This document shows, piece by piece, positions 43,185 through 53,199 of a stretch of 64,000 nt of DNA (positions are counted from its first letter, which is position 1; each line of letters starts with the position of its first letter). A program made the translations under genes and the position numbers. The stretch lies in contig JAGYIL010000003.1 of NCBI GenBank assembly GCA_018402545.1, positions 310,001 through 374,000 on the forward strand, read 5' to 3'. This stretch comes from Saccharospirillum sp. GTDB lineage: Bacteria > Pseudomonadota > Gammaproteobacteria > Pseudomonadales > Natronospirillaceae. Under the pieces are notes generated by a model. It was not told the origin of the DNA and did no database searches. It saw nothing but the letters and a program-made list of their open reading frames with translations.

Positions 43185-43330
43185 AACACAGCCGGGGCTG
43201 ACTGAGACCCAGCGTTCAACTTGCAGTGAGCTCGAATTCCGACTATTGATTATGCAAGGAGCGGTTTGCGAAGCCTGATCAGGAAACGCTGCCCTTCGTT
43301 TGTAGCGACTGTTCTTACTGGAGTATCACC

Positions 43331-44239
43331 ATTAAACGCTTACCCCCGCTCAACAGTCTGAAGAGTTTTGAATCGGCCGCGCGCCTGGGCAGCTTTCAAA
43401 AGGCCAGTCAGGAACTGTTCGTGACACCCTCTGCGGTCAGTCATCAGATCAAGTCACTGGAAGAATTTCTGGAAGTAGAGCTGTTTATTCGCCAGACCCG
43501 GCGCATAGAGCTGACCTCAGCAGGAAAAGACTATCTGCGCACCGTTCAAAAAGCGCTGTCAGACATTGAACGCGCCACCCAGCGGCTGGTCTCAGCCCAT
43601 GGTACCGGCGAACTGAACCTTTCGGTCGCACCGGCTTTCCTGCACCGCTGGCTACTGCCGCGCATTAGCCGGTTTTACGACACCCACCCCAACATTGAAC
43701 TGGAATTGTCGGCCTCGACCGGCCTGATCGATTTCGCGCACAGCGATACCGACATGGCGGTCTATTTTGGCGATGGCCAGTGGGACAATGTTGAATGCAG
43801 TTTCCTGAAGCGCTCAGCGCTGATTCCCGTCTGTACGCCCAGCCTGTTGAACAACAAGCCGATTCACGTACCCGAAGACATCACCCGCCACACCCTGCTG
43901 CACGTCAGCAAACGCCCCGATGAATGGCGCGCCTGGTTCGAAGCGGCCGGCACCGAATACCGGGAAACCCGCAAAGGCATGTTTCTGTCGAGCGGCCTAC
44001 TGACGGCCCAGGCCGCAGCGCGAGGTCTTGGTGTTGCCCTATCGGACATCAGTTTGATCAGCGAGGAAATCCAGTCCGGCGAACTGGTCGCCCCGCTGGA
44101 CATCCCGCTGGAATTGTCCAAGTCCTTTTACCTGGTGTACCGGAAAAACCGGCCACTGACCCCGGCGATGAAAGCCTTTCAGGACTGGATCATGGCGGAA
44201 ATGGCGGTTGATGCGCTGAACCCGGGGGCGACGGAGTAA
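43331..44239 (+). CDS. LysR-family regulator, GcvA type, apparent ATT start
   Basis: A 302-residue LysR regulator. The helix-turn-helix (SFQKASQELFVTPSAVSHQI) and the opening KRLPPLNSLKSFESAARLGS match GcvA/AmpR-type proteins exactly where they should begin. The only initiator that keeps this region is ATT at 43331, seven bases after GGAG; no in-frame ATG, GTG or TTG exists between the upstream stop (about 43250) and it. The first standard codon, GTG 43421, would cut the DNA-binding domain in half. Either translation starts at ATT, as in infC, or an ATG has mutated. The effector domain (about 95-295) is complete. The target is unknown. Confidence 0.82.
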   Translation: MKRLPPLNSLKSFESAARLGSFQKASQELFVTPSAVSHQIKSLEEFLEVELFIRQTRRIELTSAGKDYLRTVQKALSDIERATQRLVSAHGTGELNLSVAPAFLHRWLLPRISRFYDTHPNIELELSASTGLIDFAHSDTDMAVYFGDGQWDNVECSFLKRSALIPVCTPSLLNNKPIHVPEDITRHTLLHVSKRPDEWRAWFEAAGTEYRETRKGMFLSSGLLTAQAAARGLGVALSDISLISEEIQSGELVAPLDIPLELSKSFYLVYRKNRPLTPAMKAFQDWIMAEMAVDALNPGATE

Positions 44240-44281
44240 TTCAAACTTCCGAGTTTGGTTTTGCCTGGTTGCCAAGGGTCC

Positions 44282-44465
44282 GTGTCCGGCACCGGGTATG
44301 CCTATCTGGGGCCGGCGTAAACCCGTCCATGGGGCCTAGACTTCAGGATATGAATCCCCTCCATGGGATTCACCCTCCGGGCTCGCTTCGCTCGTGCTAA
44401 AACGCTCCAGGCGTTTTAGTCCATGCCTCAGACTTCCCCAGATAGGCATACCCGGCACCTGACAC
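44282..44465 (+). repeat. Dispersed palindromic repeat, copy H, long form (184 bp)
   Basis: Arms 44282-44311 and 44436-44465 with the complementary centre gtatgcctatctgggg/ccccagataggcatac. It carries the 71-bp apical module with gaatccc/gggattc and ctaaaacgc/gcgttttag hairpins. The outer motifs are attcaaacttccgagt (44239-44254) and ctgatacttgagt (about 44483-44495). It lies between the convergent LysR and clpB genes. Confidence 0.92.
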
Positions 44466-44511
44466 TCAACTCATAGCGAATTCTGATACTTGAGTGCGCA
44501 CAACACTACCC

Positions 44512-47091
44512 TCAATGCCCCACAGAAAACACAATCTCACCATCACGCACTTCAGCCGCAATGGCATCGCCGCTGCCGAAGTCACCGCGCAACAGGGATT
44601 GCGCCAGGCTGTTTTCCAGCTCCCGCTGAATCACCCGTTTGAGCGGACGAGCGCCGTACACCGGGTCATAGCCGGCGGCGCAGATCTTGTCCATGGCCTC
44701 TTCGGTCAGGTGCAGCTTCATGCCCTGCTCGACAAGTCGTTTGCGCAATGAGGCCAGTTGAATGTCGGCGATACCACGCATCTGGTGACGTTGTAGCGGG
44801 TGGAACACCACTACTTCATCGACCCGGTTAATGAACTCCGGCCGGAAATGCTGGCCGACCACGTCCATGACCGATGATTTCATGGCTTCGTAGTTTTCTT
44901 CACCCGCCAGCGTTTGAATGATGTCGCTGCCGAGGTTCGAGGTCATCACGATGACGGTGTTGCGGAAGTCGACCGTGCGGCCCTGGCCATCGGTCAGGCG
45001 ACCGTCGTCCAGTACCTGTAGCAGGATGTTGAACACATCGCCGTGGGCTTTTTCCACTTCGTCGAGCAAGATCACCGAGTATGGCCGACGACGCACAGCT
45101 TCAGTCAGGTAACCGCCTTCTTCGTAGCCTACATAACCCGGAGGCGCGCCGATCAGACGGGCAACGGAGTGTTTCTCCATGAATTCGGACATGTCGATGC
45201 GGATCATCGCCTCTTCGGTGTCGAACAGGAACTCGGCCAATGCCTTGCACAGCTCGGTTTTACCGACACCGGTCGGACCGAGAAACAGGAAAGAACCGTT
45301 CGGCCGATTCGGATCCGACAGCCCGGAACGGGAGCGCCGAATCGCATTGGACACGGCCACCAGCGCTTCCTGCTGCCCTACAACACGACTATGCAGGTTA
45401 TCTTCCATATGCAGCAATTTCTCGCGCTCGCCTTCCAGCATCTTGTCGACCGGAATGCCGGTCCAGCGGGAAATTACGTTGGCGATGGTCTCGTCGGTGA
45501 CCTTGTTGTGAAGCAACTGCATGTCCATCATTTCAGCCTGGCTTGCCATATCGAGCTGCTTTTCCAGCTCCGGAATGCGGCCGTACTGCAATTCGGACAT
45601 GCGTGCCAAATCACCACTGCGGCGAGCCGTTTCCAGCTCGATGCGGGTCTGTTCCAGTTGCTCTTTTACATGCTGGGTGCCCTGCACCGCCGCCTTTTCG
45701 GTGTTCCAGATTTCTTCCAGATCTGCGTATTCGCGCTCCAGTTGTTCAATGGTCTGCTCTAACTGGTTCAGCGTCTTGCGCGTCAGCTTGTCGTCGTCTT
45801 TTTTCAGCGCTTCAGCTTCGATCTTCAACTGAATCAACCGACGCTCCATCTTGTCCATGCTTTCCGGCTTGGAATCGATCTCCATACGAATACGGCTGGC
45901 CGCTTCGTCGATCAGGTCGATGGCTTTATCGGGCAATTGCCGGTCGGTAATGTACCGCTGTGACAGCCGAGTGGCCGCGATGATCGCCGAATCAGTAATA
46001 GTTACACCGTGGTGAACTTCATAACGTTCTTTCAAGCCGCGAAGAATGGCAATGCTGTCTTCCTCGTTTGGCTCGTTGACCTGTACTTTCTGGAAACGCC
46101 GCTCCAGTGCACCGTCTTTTTCAATGTACTGGCGGTATTCGTTCAGCGTTGTGGCGCCCACACAATGCAGTTCACCCCGAGCAAGGGCTGGCTTCAGCAT
46201 ATTGCCGGCATCCATTGCACCTTCGCTTTTACCCGCGCCGACCATGGTGTGCAGCTCGTCAATAAACAGGATGATCTGCCCTTCCTGCTTCGACAGCTCA
46301 TTCAATACGGCTTTTAAACGCTCTTCGAATTCACCGCGGTATTTGGCACCGGCCAGCAATGAGCCCAGGTCCAGTGACAGCACGCGTTTGTCTTTCAGAG
46401 TTTCCGGTACTTCACCGTTGACGATGCGCTGCGCCAGCCCTTCGACAATGGCGGTTTTACCTACGCCCGGCTCACCGATCAGCACCGGGTTGTTCTTGCG
46501 TCGGCGCTGCAGAACCTGAATGGTACGGCGTATTTCATCGTCGCGGCCGATCACCGGGTCCAGCTTTCCGGCTTCGGCCTGAGAGGTCAGATCTACGGTG
46601 TATTTCTCCAGTGCCTGGCGGCTTTCTTCAGCTTCCTGGGTATTAACCGACTCGCCACCGCGCACCTGGTCGATGGCGGCTTCGAGTTTCTCGGCGGTCA
46701 CGCCCGCATCGCGCAGAACCGAGGCAATTCGGCTGCGATCCTGAGTCATCGCCAGTATCACCAGCTCACTGGCGATGTACTGGTCCTGGCGCTTCTGAGC
46801 CAACTTGTCAGCAAAGTTCATGACCCGGCCCAGGTCGTTGGACATATGCACTTCGCCGTCGTGATTCTGGATTTGCGGCAGGCCATCGAGGTAACTGGCA
46901 AGTCCGGCTTTTAACTGGGCAACATCAGCCCCGGCGTTACGCAACAGGGGGGCTATGGCCGAGCCTTTCTGGTCGAGCAGGGCCACCAGCAAGTGCGCCG
47001 GTTCAATAAAATTATGATCTCTGCCCAACGCGACGGACTGGGCATCGGAGAGTGCGACCTGCAATTTGCTGGTCAGGCGGTCGATACGCAT
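44512..47091 (-). CDS. clpB: Disaggregase ClpB
   Basis: An 859-residue hexameric AAA+ chaperone that threads aggregated proteins together with DnaK and small heat-shock proteins. Clp-N repeats (1-150), first ATPase module with [18 protein letters not shown], the coiled-coil middle domain (about 410-530), second ATPase module [19 protein letters not shown], and a C-terminal D2-small domain. Length and order are normal for the family. A sigma-32 type promoter lies upstream on the minus strand, and ibpA in this window is also heat controlled. Confidence 0.96.
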   Translation of the reverse strand: MRIDRLTSKLQVALSDAQSVALGRDHNFIEPAHLLVALLDQKGSAIAPLLRNAGADVAQLKAGLASYLDGLPQIQNHDGEVHMSNDLGRVMNFADKLAQKRQDQYIASELVILAMTQDRSRIASVLRDAGVTAEKLEAAIDQVRGGESVNTQEAEESRQALEKYTVDLTSQAEAGKLDPVIGRDDEIRRTIQVLQRRRKNNPVLIGEPGVGKTAIVEGLAQRIVNGEVPETLKDKRVLSLDLGSLLAGAKYRGEFEERLKAVLNELSKQEGQIILFIDELHTMVGAGKSEGAMDAGNMLKPALARGELHCVGATTLNEYRQYIEKDGALERRFQKVQVNEPNEEDSIAILRGLKERYEVHHGVTITDSAIIAATRLSQRYITDRQLPDKAIDLIDEAASRIRMEIDSKPESMDKMERRLIQLKIEAEALKKDDDKLTRKTLNQLEQTIEQLEREYADLEEIWNTEKAAVQGTQHVKEQLEQTRIELETARRSGDLARMSELQYGRIPELEKQLDMASQAEMMDMQLLHNKVTDETIANVISRWTGIPVDKMLEGEREKLLHMEDNLHSRVVGQQEALVAVSNAIRRSRSGLSDPNRPNGSFLFLGPTGVGKTELCKALAEFLFDTEEAMIRIDMSEFMEKHSVARLIGAPPGYVGYEEGGYLTEAVRRRPYSVILLDEVEKAHGDVFNILLQVLDDGRLTDGQGRTVDFRNTVIVMTSNLGSDIIQTLAGEENYEAMKSSVMDVVGQHFRPEFINRVDEVVVFHPLQRHQMRGIADIQLASLRKRLVEQGMKLHLTEEAMDKICAAGYDPVYGARPLKRVIQRELENSLAQSLLRGDFGSGDAIAAEVRDGEIVFSVGH

Positions 47092-47125
47092 GAGGTAACC
47101 TCAATAATCTGTTCAAGTTAGTAGG

Positions 47126-47154
47126 AAAATAGGGGCTAAGCGCTTAATAACAAG
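47126..47154 (-). promoter_or_regulatory. Sigma-32 promoter of clpB
   Basis: On the minus strand CTTGTT (47149-47154), 13 bases, then CCCCTATTTT (47126-47135) match the heat-shock consensus. It overlaps two copies of the palindrome aagcgctt (47138-47145, 47153-47160). Confidence 0.65.
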
Positions 47155-47207
47155 CGCTTGAAATTTGAACAGTTGACCCGGATCAGTTTTTACTAAAATT
47201 TTTGGGC

Positions 47208-47945
47208 TCAGGTAGATGGGGTGCTGCGCCATATCACATTGACCATACGCCCCGTGGTGCCATCACGCCGGTAGGAATAGTAATGCTCGGCATCGTTAAA
47301 GGTGCAGGCCTGGGTGCGGTAAACGGCGGGGACACCTGCTTCCTGGAGCCAGAATTCAGCCAGTTGCGGCAAATCGGCCAGCCATTTACCTGGCGAACCA
47401 GCCGGTTTGAAGCAGCGCTGGGCCCCCGGCCAGTCGGAAAAGGCTTCAATCACATCCATGCCGACTTCGAAAGCCTCCGGGCCTATGGCTGGGCCGAGGC
47501 CACAGCGCACCCGGGTCGGATCCTTAAATTGCTGCAATGTTTCGCTGAGAACTCCCGCCGACAACCCCCGCCAGCCTGCATGGGCGATGGCCACCTGGGC
47601 ACCGTCATCCTGCCAGAAAAACACCGGTAAGCAGTCGGCCGTCATTACAGCGGCAGCAATGCCAGGCTGGGATACTGTGGCTGCATCGGCTTCAGTGCCT
47701 TCTGTAGCCGTTTCTGCTTCGACTACCCGGGTACCATGCACCTGAGACAGCCAGCAGATACGCTCGCAACCAGCCATTTCCGCTAGCAGATCGGCCCGGT
47801 TCGCTTCCACAGCAGCGGTTGCGTCGCCGACATGATGTGCCTGGTTATTACCGTTGAAAGGGGCCTCGCTGTGCCCCCCCTGGCGGGTTGTCCAGCCCAG
47901 TTGCACTGCAGTGGGCACCGGCCACAAAGGCCTTTCCATGGTCAT
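47208..47945 (-). CDS. pgeF: Peptidoglycan editing factor/multi-copper-type PgeF (YfiH)
   Basis: A 245-residue DUF152 protein. Metal-site residues sit in LSQVHGTRVV, MTADCLPVFF and AHAGWRGLSAGVL, the conserved His-Cys-His set. Members hydrolyse or phosphorolyse purine nucleosides and, in E. coli, limit mis-incorporation of serine into peptidoglycan precursors. The start overlaps the rluD stop by four bases, the usual rluD-pgeF coupling; clpB follows, as in many gammaproteobacteria. Confidence 0.92.
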   Translation of the reverse strand: MTMERPLWPVPTAVQLGWTTRQGGHSEAPFNGNNQAHHVGDATAAVEANRADLLAEMAGCERICWLSQVHGTRVVEAETATEGTEADAATVSQPGIAAAVMTADCLPVFFWQDDGAQVAIAHAGWRGLSAGVLSETLQQFKDPTRVRCGLGPAIGPEAFEVGMDVIEAFSDWPGAQRCFKPAGSPGKWLADLPQLAEFWLQEAGVPAVYRTQACTFNDAEHYYSYRRDGTTGRMVNVIWRSTPST

Positions 47946-48925
47946 AAATCGTCTTCATCCACCTCACCTTCGTGATCCGCTTCAAGCAGCGCCAGCAAAT
48001 CGAGCATGTCATCGGGTGTGTCGGCCTGCCAGGCCATGCGCTCGCCGGTACGAGGGTGAATCAATTCAAGTTGCGCGGCATGCAGCGCCTGGCGCTCAAA
48101 CTGGCGCAAAGCTTCCGATACCGCCCGTGTTACGCCCTTGGGCAGGCGTTTGCGACCGGCATACACCGGATCGCCCACCAAAGGATAGCCGATGTGTGCC
48201 ATATGCACCCGAATCTGGTGGGTGCGGCCGGTTTCCAGCTTGCAACGAATGAAGGTGTGGTTGCGAAAGCGATCGGTGACCCGGTAATGCGTGGTGGCTT
48301 CTTTGCCGGTAGGCGTCACGGCCATTTTGGTGCGGGCAGTGGCATGTCGGCCTATCGGCTCATTCACACGGCCGCCACCCGTCATGGTACCGGTGACCAG
48401 CGCTTCGTACTCCCGGCCCATGGTTCGGTCCTGAAGCTGGTTCACCAGGCTGGTGTGCGCCGCCAGGTTACGGGCGACCACCATCAGACCGGTCGTGTCC
48501 TTATCGATGCGGTGCACAATCCCTGCACGGGGCACGGACTTGAGTTCCGGATAGCGATACAACAAGCCGTTCAGCAGGGTGCCGCCTGGCGTACCGGCCC
48601 CAGGGTGCACGACCAGGCCAGCGGGCTTATTGATAACGATGAGGTCTTCGTCTTCATAAACGACATCCAGCTCAACAGGTTCAGCCTCCCAGCGCTCCTC
48701 ATCGACCAGAACGGCCTTCAGGCTGAGGGTTTCTCCGCCGATCAATTTGTCCCGGGGTTTGCGTACCTGGCCATTTACCAGGACTTGACCTTCCTTGATC
48801 CATTGCTGGATCCGCGAGCGGGAATACTCGCTGAACAGGCTTGCCGCGACCTGATCGAGCCGTTTCTGGCCCATTTCGAGCGGTACTGTTTTGCTGTCTT
48901 CCAGTGCCTGGGGGGAATCGGTCAT
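47942..48925 (-). CDS. rluD: 23S rRNA pseudouridine synthase RluD
   Basis: A 327-residue enzyme that makes pseudouridines 1911, 1915 and 1917 in helix 69 of 23S rRNA. An N-terminal S4 RNA-binding domain (SRIQQWIKEGQVLVNGQ) precedes the catalytic domain with GIVHRIDKDTTGLMVVARN, where the Asp is catalytic. GRTHQIRVHMAHIGYPLVGD is also typical. The acidic C-terminal tail EADHEGEVDEDDL is family-like. Divergent from bamD, with which it normally neighbours in gammaproteobacteria. Confidence 0.95.
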   Translation of the reverse strand: MTDSPQALEDSKTVPLEMGQKRLDQVAASLFSEYSRSRIQQWIKEGQVLVNGQVRKPRDKLIGGETLSLKAVLVDEERWEAEPVELDVVYEDEDLIVINKPAGLVVHPGAGTPGGTLLNGLLYRYPELKSVPRAGIVHRIDKDTTGLMVVARNLAAHTSLVNQLQDRTMGREYEALVTGTMTGGGRVNEPIGRHATARTKMAVTPTGKEATTHYRVTDRFRNHTFIRCKLETGRTHQIRVHMAHIGYPLVGDPVYAGRKRLPKGVTRAVSEALRQFERQALHAAQLELIHPRTGERMAWQADTPDDMLDLLALLEADHEGEVDEDDL

Positions 48926-48990
48926 TGGAGCCCTTGGGTGCCTGTGGTTACAATAGCCGCCTATTGTACTTCAAGGGCCGGACCCAACGC

Positions 48991-49833
48991 ATGTTTCACC
49001 GTCATTCTGCATCATTCAATTGGCCAGCACTGGTATCCATTATCCTGCTTTCCCTGACATTGGGCGGCTGCAGCCTGTTCCAAACCAACAATCAGGAATC
49101 GGAGCAGGCGCTCTATGAGCAGGCATCCGGGCATCTGGAGAACCGCAACTACACGCTGGCGATCGATACCCTGGAGCAACTGGAGAGCCGTTTCCCGTTT
49201 GGCCGCTATGCCAAACAGCTGCAACTGGATTTGATGTACGCCCGCTACATGAGTAACGACCATGCCCAGGCCCTGCTCGATGCCGACCGCTTCACGCGGC
49301 TAAACCCGGACCACCCCAGTGTGGACTATGCCTGGTATCTAAGGGGTATGAGCTATTACAAGCTGTACGAACAGAACTCGGGCATCACCGGCCGTGGCGA
49401 TCTCGCCCTGCGCTCGCAAGCCCAGGGTGAAAGTGCCTTCGAGGCGCTTAGTCGGTTCCTGCAGCGTTTCCCGACCAGCGACTATCGTGAAGACGCCACC
49501 GATACGATGATTATTCTGAAAGATTCACTCGCCCGACACGAACTGATCGTAGCCGACTACTATATGCGTCGTGATGCCTGGGTGGCCGCCGCCGAACGGG
49601 CTCAGGTGGTGCGTCAGCATTACCCGGGCGTCAGTGCTCAGGGTGATGCCCTGGTAGTGCTGATTGAATCCTACAATCAGCTCGGCTTGCCGGAAGACCG
49701 GGCGTTGGCGCTGGAGGCGTTACAACGCGATTACCCGGGGCACGCCACCCTGGCCAGTGGCGAGTATAAATCCCCCTATCTGCAGCAAGACCGCTGGTGG
49801 CTTAAGATTTTGACACTTGGCTTTCTGAGCTAG
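48991..49833 (+). CDS. bamD: Outer-membrane assembly lipoprotein BamD
   Basis: A 280-residue essential lipoprotein of the BAM complex that folds outer-membrane proteins. Signal peptide with lipobox LTLGGC (Cys at about residue 23), then TPR repeats, including LENRNYTLAIDTLEQLESRF and LNPDHPSVDYAWYLRG. I place the start at ATG 48991 because the signal peptide begins there; the longer frame to 48841 is antisense to rluD. Its stop codon overlaps the stop of nadE on the other strand by four bases. Confidence 0.94.
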   Translation: MFHRHSASFNWPALVSIILLSLTLGGCSLFQTNNQESEQALYEQASGHLENRNYTLAIDTLEQLESRFPFGRYAKQLQLDLMYARYMSNDHAQALLDADRFTRLNPDHPSVDYAWYLRGMSYYKLYEQNSGITGRGDLALRSQAQGESAFEALSRFLQRFPTSDYREDATDTMIILKDSLARHELIVADYYMRRDAWVAAAERAQVVRQHYPGVSAQGDALVVLIESYNQLGLPEDRALALEALQRDYPGHATLASGEYKSPYLQQDRWWLKILTLGFLS

Positions 49834-51452
49834 CGGCCCGGCTTCCAGCCATGCGTTAGCGGATAACGCCGGTCGGTCCCGAATCCACGGCGGGTGACCC
49901 TCACCCCCTCGGGTGCCTGCTGGCGTTTGTACTCATTGCGGTCGATCAACCGGATGACCCGTTCGGTCTCTGCCGCATCAAAGCCAGCGCTCACAATGGT
50001 GTCCAGACTTTCATCCCGCTCGACGTAGCGCTCGATGATGGCATCCAGAATGTCATAGGGTGGCAGGCTGTCTTCGTCTTTCTGGTCCGGTGCCAGCTCG
50101 GCCGATGGCGGCCGTGTGATCACCCGCTCCGGTATCACCCGGCCGCGGGCGTTACGCCAGTTCGAGAGCTTGTACACCCAGGTTTTGGGCACGTCTTTTA
50201 GTGCATTGAAGCCACCGCACATATCGCCGTAGAGAGTGGCGTACCCCACCGCCATCTCGCTCTTGTTGCCCGTGGTCAGTACCATGGCGCCCAGTTTGTT
50301 CGACAGCGCCATCAGGAACAGACCGCGTATGCGCGATTGCATATTCTGCTCGGTGGTGTCGACATCCCGACCTTCGAACAGCGGGCTAACCGTTTGCAGC
50401 GCCGCTTCATAGGCCGACCCGATGGGTAAAACGTCGTAACGAATGCCCAGCAAGTCAGCCTCCGCCCGGGCATCTTCCAAACTCATTTCTGCGGTGTAGG
50501 TGTAAGGCATCATCACGGCATGCACCCGGTCTTTGCCAAGTGCATCGACAGCAATGGCGGCACTCAGTGCCGAGTCTATGCCGCCAGACAACCCTAGCAC
50601 TACCCCCGGAAACCCATTGCGGTTCACGTAGTCGGCCAGGCCCATCACCAGCGCCTCGTAAAGCGCCTCTTCATTGTCCAGCACGGGCACCTTGGAGGGT
50701 TCTGCCACTTGCCAGCCACTCTGGGTTTTGTGCAGGTCGATACAGGTCAGCGCCGGTTCGAATTCCGGCAACATCACCGCAATCTCACCGTCGCTCTGGG
50801 CAATGAAGGACCCGCCGTCAAAGACCAGTTCATCCTGGCCCCCCAGGTGGTTAACGTAGATGGTCATCGCGCTGAAGGCTTTTGAGACCCTGGCCACCTG
50901 AGCATGACGCTCGGGCAGACGACCAATGTGGTAGGGGCTACCGTTGATGTTGATGTTGATTTCCGCGCCGGCTTCGGCCGCCCGACGGGCCGGGCCGTCG
51001 TACCAGATGTCTTCGCAAATGGTCAGTGCCAGCCGTGCGCCCTTGTAATCGAACACACAGGTGTCGGTACCTTTGGTGAAATAGCGCTTCTCGTCGAACA
51101 CCTGGTAATTCGGCAAATGCTGCTTGCGGTAGTCGGCAATAACCTCCCCCCGGTCGATCAGCATGGCCTTGTTGTACAAGGCACCCTGTTCCCGCTCCGG
51201 GTAGCCAACCACTATGCCGATCGGCAATGCAGCCGCCTTTATCGCTTCCAGGGCGTCGTTTATTCGCAACCCAAGGCTGGGACGAAGCAGCAGGTCTTCC
51301 GGTGGGTAACCCGCCAGCGTCAGCTCCGGAAACACGACCAGATCGGCACCCTGGTCTATAGCCGCCTGCGCCCGCTCCAGCACTTTCTGAGTATTGCCGG
51401 GAATGTCGCCGACCGGAAACCGATCCTGAACCAGGGCCACACGCAACGTCAT
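49830..51452 (-). CDS. nadE: Glutamine-dependent NAD+ synthetase
   Basis: A 540-residue two-domain enzyme that makes NAD+ from deamido-NAD+. The nitrilase-type glutaminase domain has Glu in FPELTLAGYP, Lys in YRKQHLPNY and Cys in LTICEDIWYD. The synthetase domain has the PP-loop LGLSGGIDSALSAAIAVDAL. ATG 51452 follows GGAGAAGG; the GTG at 51464 overlaps that site. It is divergent from pilS and convergent, with overlapping stops, to bamD. Confidence 0.95.
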   Translation of the reverse strand: MTLRVALVQDRFPVGDIPGNTQKVLERAQAAIDQGADLVVFPELTLAGYPPEDLLLRPSLGLRINDALEAIKAAALPIGIVVGYPEREQGALYNKAMLIDRGEVIADYRKQHLPNYQVFDEKRYFTKGTDTCVFDYKGARLALTICEDIWYDGPARRAAEAGAEINININGSPYHIGRLPERHAQVARVSKAFSAMTIYVNHLGGQDELVFDGGSFIAQSDGEIAVMLPEFEPALTCIDLHKTQSGWQVAEPSKVPVLDNEEALYEALVMGLADYVNRNGFPGVVLGLSGGIDSALSAAIAVDALGKDRVHAVMMPYTYTAEMSLEDARAEADLLGIRYDVLPIGSAYEAALQTVSPLFEGRDVDTTEQNMQSRIRGLFLMALSNKLGAMVLTTGNKSEMAVGYATLYGDMCGGFNALKDVPKTWVYKLSNWRNARGRVIPERVITRPPSAELAPDQKDEDSLPPYDILDAIIERYVERDESLDTIVSAGFDAAETERVIRLIDRNEYKRQQAPEGVRVTRRGFGTDRRYPLTHGWKPGR

Positions 51453-51616
51453 TACCTTCTCCACTGATGACTGAGGCCCGCTATTGTCCGGTTTTCACCG
51501 GGGTAGAACAAGTCGGGAGCACCGGGTGTTGTTTTCACGGCCTGAAGGGTGTTTATACTGAGCAACTCAAACGGGCCCGCCCATCAGGTACTTTGCGACA
51601 GGAAACGCAACCGACA

Positions 51617-53191
51617 ATGATTTTCTCGCCCCAGTACCCAAGCTATCGCCGCCAGCAGATTCTGTTTTACTACGGCATCTACCGGCTGATGCTGGCCAGC
51701 GCCCTGAGCGTGCTGGCGCTGATGCCACTGGAAACCATGATGGCTCTGCCCCGGCTCAACGCCGATTCGTTTCTGTATGCCACTCTGGCCTATGTGGTTA
51801 TCTGCATCATTGGCCTGGTAGTAACGGTGCGCGGACAAATGGGCAGCATTCCAACCGTGGTGCTACTGCTGACAGACATCCTGATGCAATCGCTGATTCT
51901 TCACTACCTGGGGGGCGTGGGTACCGGCTTTGGCAACCTGATGATCGTCAGTGTGGCCATCGGCAGCCTGTTATTGCGGTTTCAGCACAGCATGCTGGTG
52001 GCGGCCATGGCGGCCTCCGGCGCCGTCTATACCGAGATTCTGTCGGTCAATACCCTGGGTGAAGACAACCTGCTTCAGGCGGCCCTGCTGGGGGTTGCCT
52101 TCTTTGCCGTCACCCTGTTGCTGCAATACCTGACGTCGCGCGTACGCTCGACCGAACAACTGGCCCAGGCTCAGGCCGACACCATTCTCGACTTGCGCCA
52201 CCTGAACGAACTGATCGTTCAGCGGATGCGCACCGGCATCATTGTCACCACCTGGGAAGGGGCCATCCGGCTGATGAACGATGCTGCCAAAGACCTGCTC
52301 GGTATGACTGAAAAGCGGGCGTTCTGGCTGCCGCAACCCGTACAAAAACGGATGGAAAGCTGGCAGGCAGAACCGACTGAGCGCACTGAGCCGTTGCAAA
52401 TGGACAAAGACCACCCACTGGTCCAGTTAAATTTTGCCCCGCTTCAAGAAAGCCCAAAATGCGACCTGATCATTTTCATTGAAGACACTGGCCGAGTGCA
52501 GCAGCAAGCTCAGCACCTGAAACTTGCTTCGCTGGGCCGGTTAACGGCGTCCATCGCTCACGAAATTCGCAATCCGTTGGGTGCAATCAGCCATGCTTCG
52601 CAGTTACTCGCCGAGAACCCCTCGTTGGATGAAGGCGACCAGCGGCTGCTGAGCATAGTCCGCAATCACAGCAACCGCATTAACACCATCATCAACAACA
52701 TTCTGGACATGTCGCGTCAGTTGAACCTACAGCTTGAGCCCATCTACCTGCGCGAATTCCTGGATGATTGCCTGAGCGAGTATTGCCAGGGCCACCTCAA
52801 GTCGGACAACATCGAGATCAAAGGAGACCCGGACATCCGGGTTCGTATTGACCCAAAACGCATGATGCAGGTGGTCATCAATCTGGTCGACAATGGGCTA
52901 CGCTATAGCGAACTCAGAACCGGTTCACGGAAAGTCGCCATCCAATTGGGTAAACTGGCAGATACCGAGCAACCGTTTATGGACATCAGGGACTTTGGTC
53001 CTGGCATTGCCGAAGACCAGTTAAAGCATTTGTTCGAGCCGTTTTATACCACCGAGGCCACCGGAACCGGCCTGGGTTTGTACATTGCCAAAGAATTGTC
53101 CGAAGCCAACCGCGCTCGGCTGTTCTATACCGGCGATGAAAATGGCGCTTGCTTCCGAATCCTTTTTGCGCACGCTGCTGTACAGGAGTAA
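51617..53191 (+). CDS. pilS: Type IV pilus sensor kinase PilS
   Basis: A 524-residue histidine kinase of the inner membrane that senses pilin level and activates PilR. Six spans in the first 180 residues, a PAS-like region (about 200-290), H box [21 protein letters not shown] box [13 protein letters not shown] and G boxes [11 protein letters not shown] and [15 protein letters not shown] 51617 begins the first cytoplasmic segment; the frame extends upstream to 51467 without family similarity. The gene is followed by pilR after eight bases. Confidence 0.94.
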   Translation: MIFSPQYPSYRRQQILFYYGIYRLMLASALSVLALMPLETMMALPRLNADSFLYATLAYVVICIIGLVVTVRGQMGSIPTVVLLLTDILMQSLILHYLGGVGTGFGNLMIVSVAIGSLLLRFQHSMLVAAMAASGAVYTEILSVNTLGEDNLLQAALLGVAFFAVTLLLQYLTSRVRSTEQLAQAQADTILDLRHLNELIVQRMRTGIIVTTWEGAIRLMNDAAKDLLGMTEKRAFWLPQPVQKRMESWQAEPTERTEPLQMDKDHPLVQLNFAPLQESPKCDLIIFIEDTGRVQQQAQHLKLASLGRLTASIAHEIRNPLGAISHASQLLAENPSLDEGDQRLLSIVRNHSNRINTIINNILDMSRQLNLQLEPIYLREFLDDCLSEYCQGHLKSDNIEIKGDPDIRVRIDPKRMMQVVINLVDNGLRYSELRTGSRKVAIQLGKLADTEQPFMDIRDFGPGIAEDQLKHLFEPFYTTEATGTGLGLYIAKELSEANRARLFYTGDENGACFRILFAHAAVQE

Positions 53192-53199
53192 ACACCAAC

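Noticed and set aside
43421-44239. LysR gene starting at GTG 43421
   Set aside because: It cuts through the helix-turn-helix; the conserved sequence continues upstream to ATT 43331.
49830-49833. Overlapping stops of bamD and nadE as a regulatory feature
   Set aside because: A shared ctag between convergent genes is common in compact genomes; no hairpin is present.
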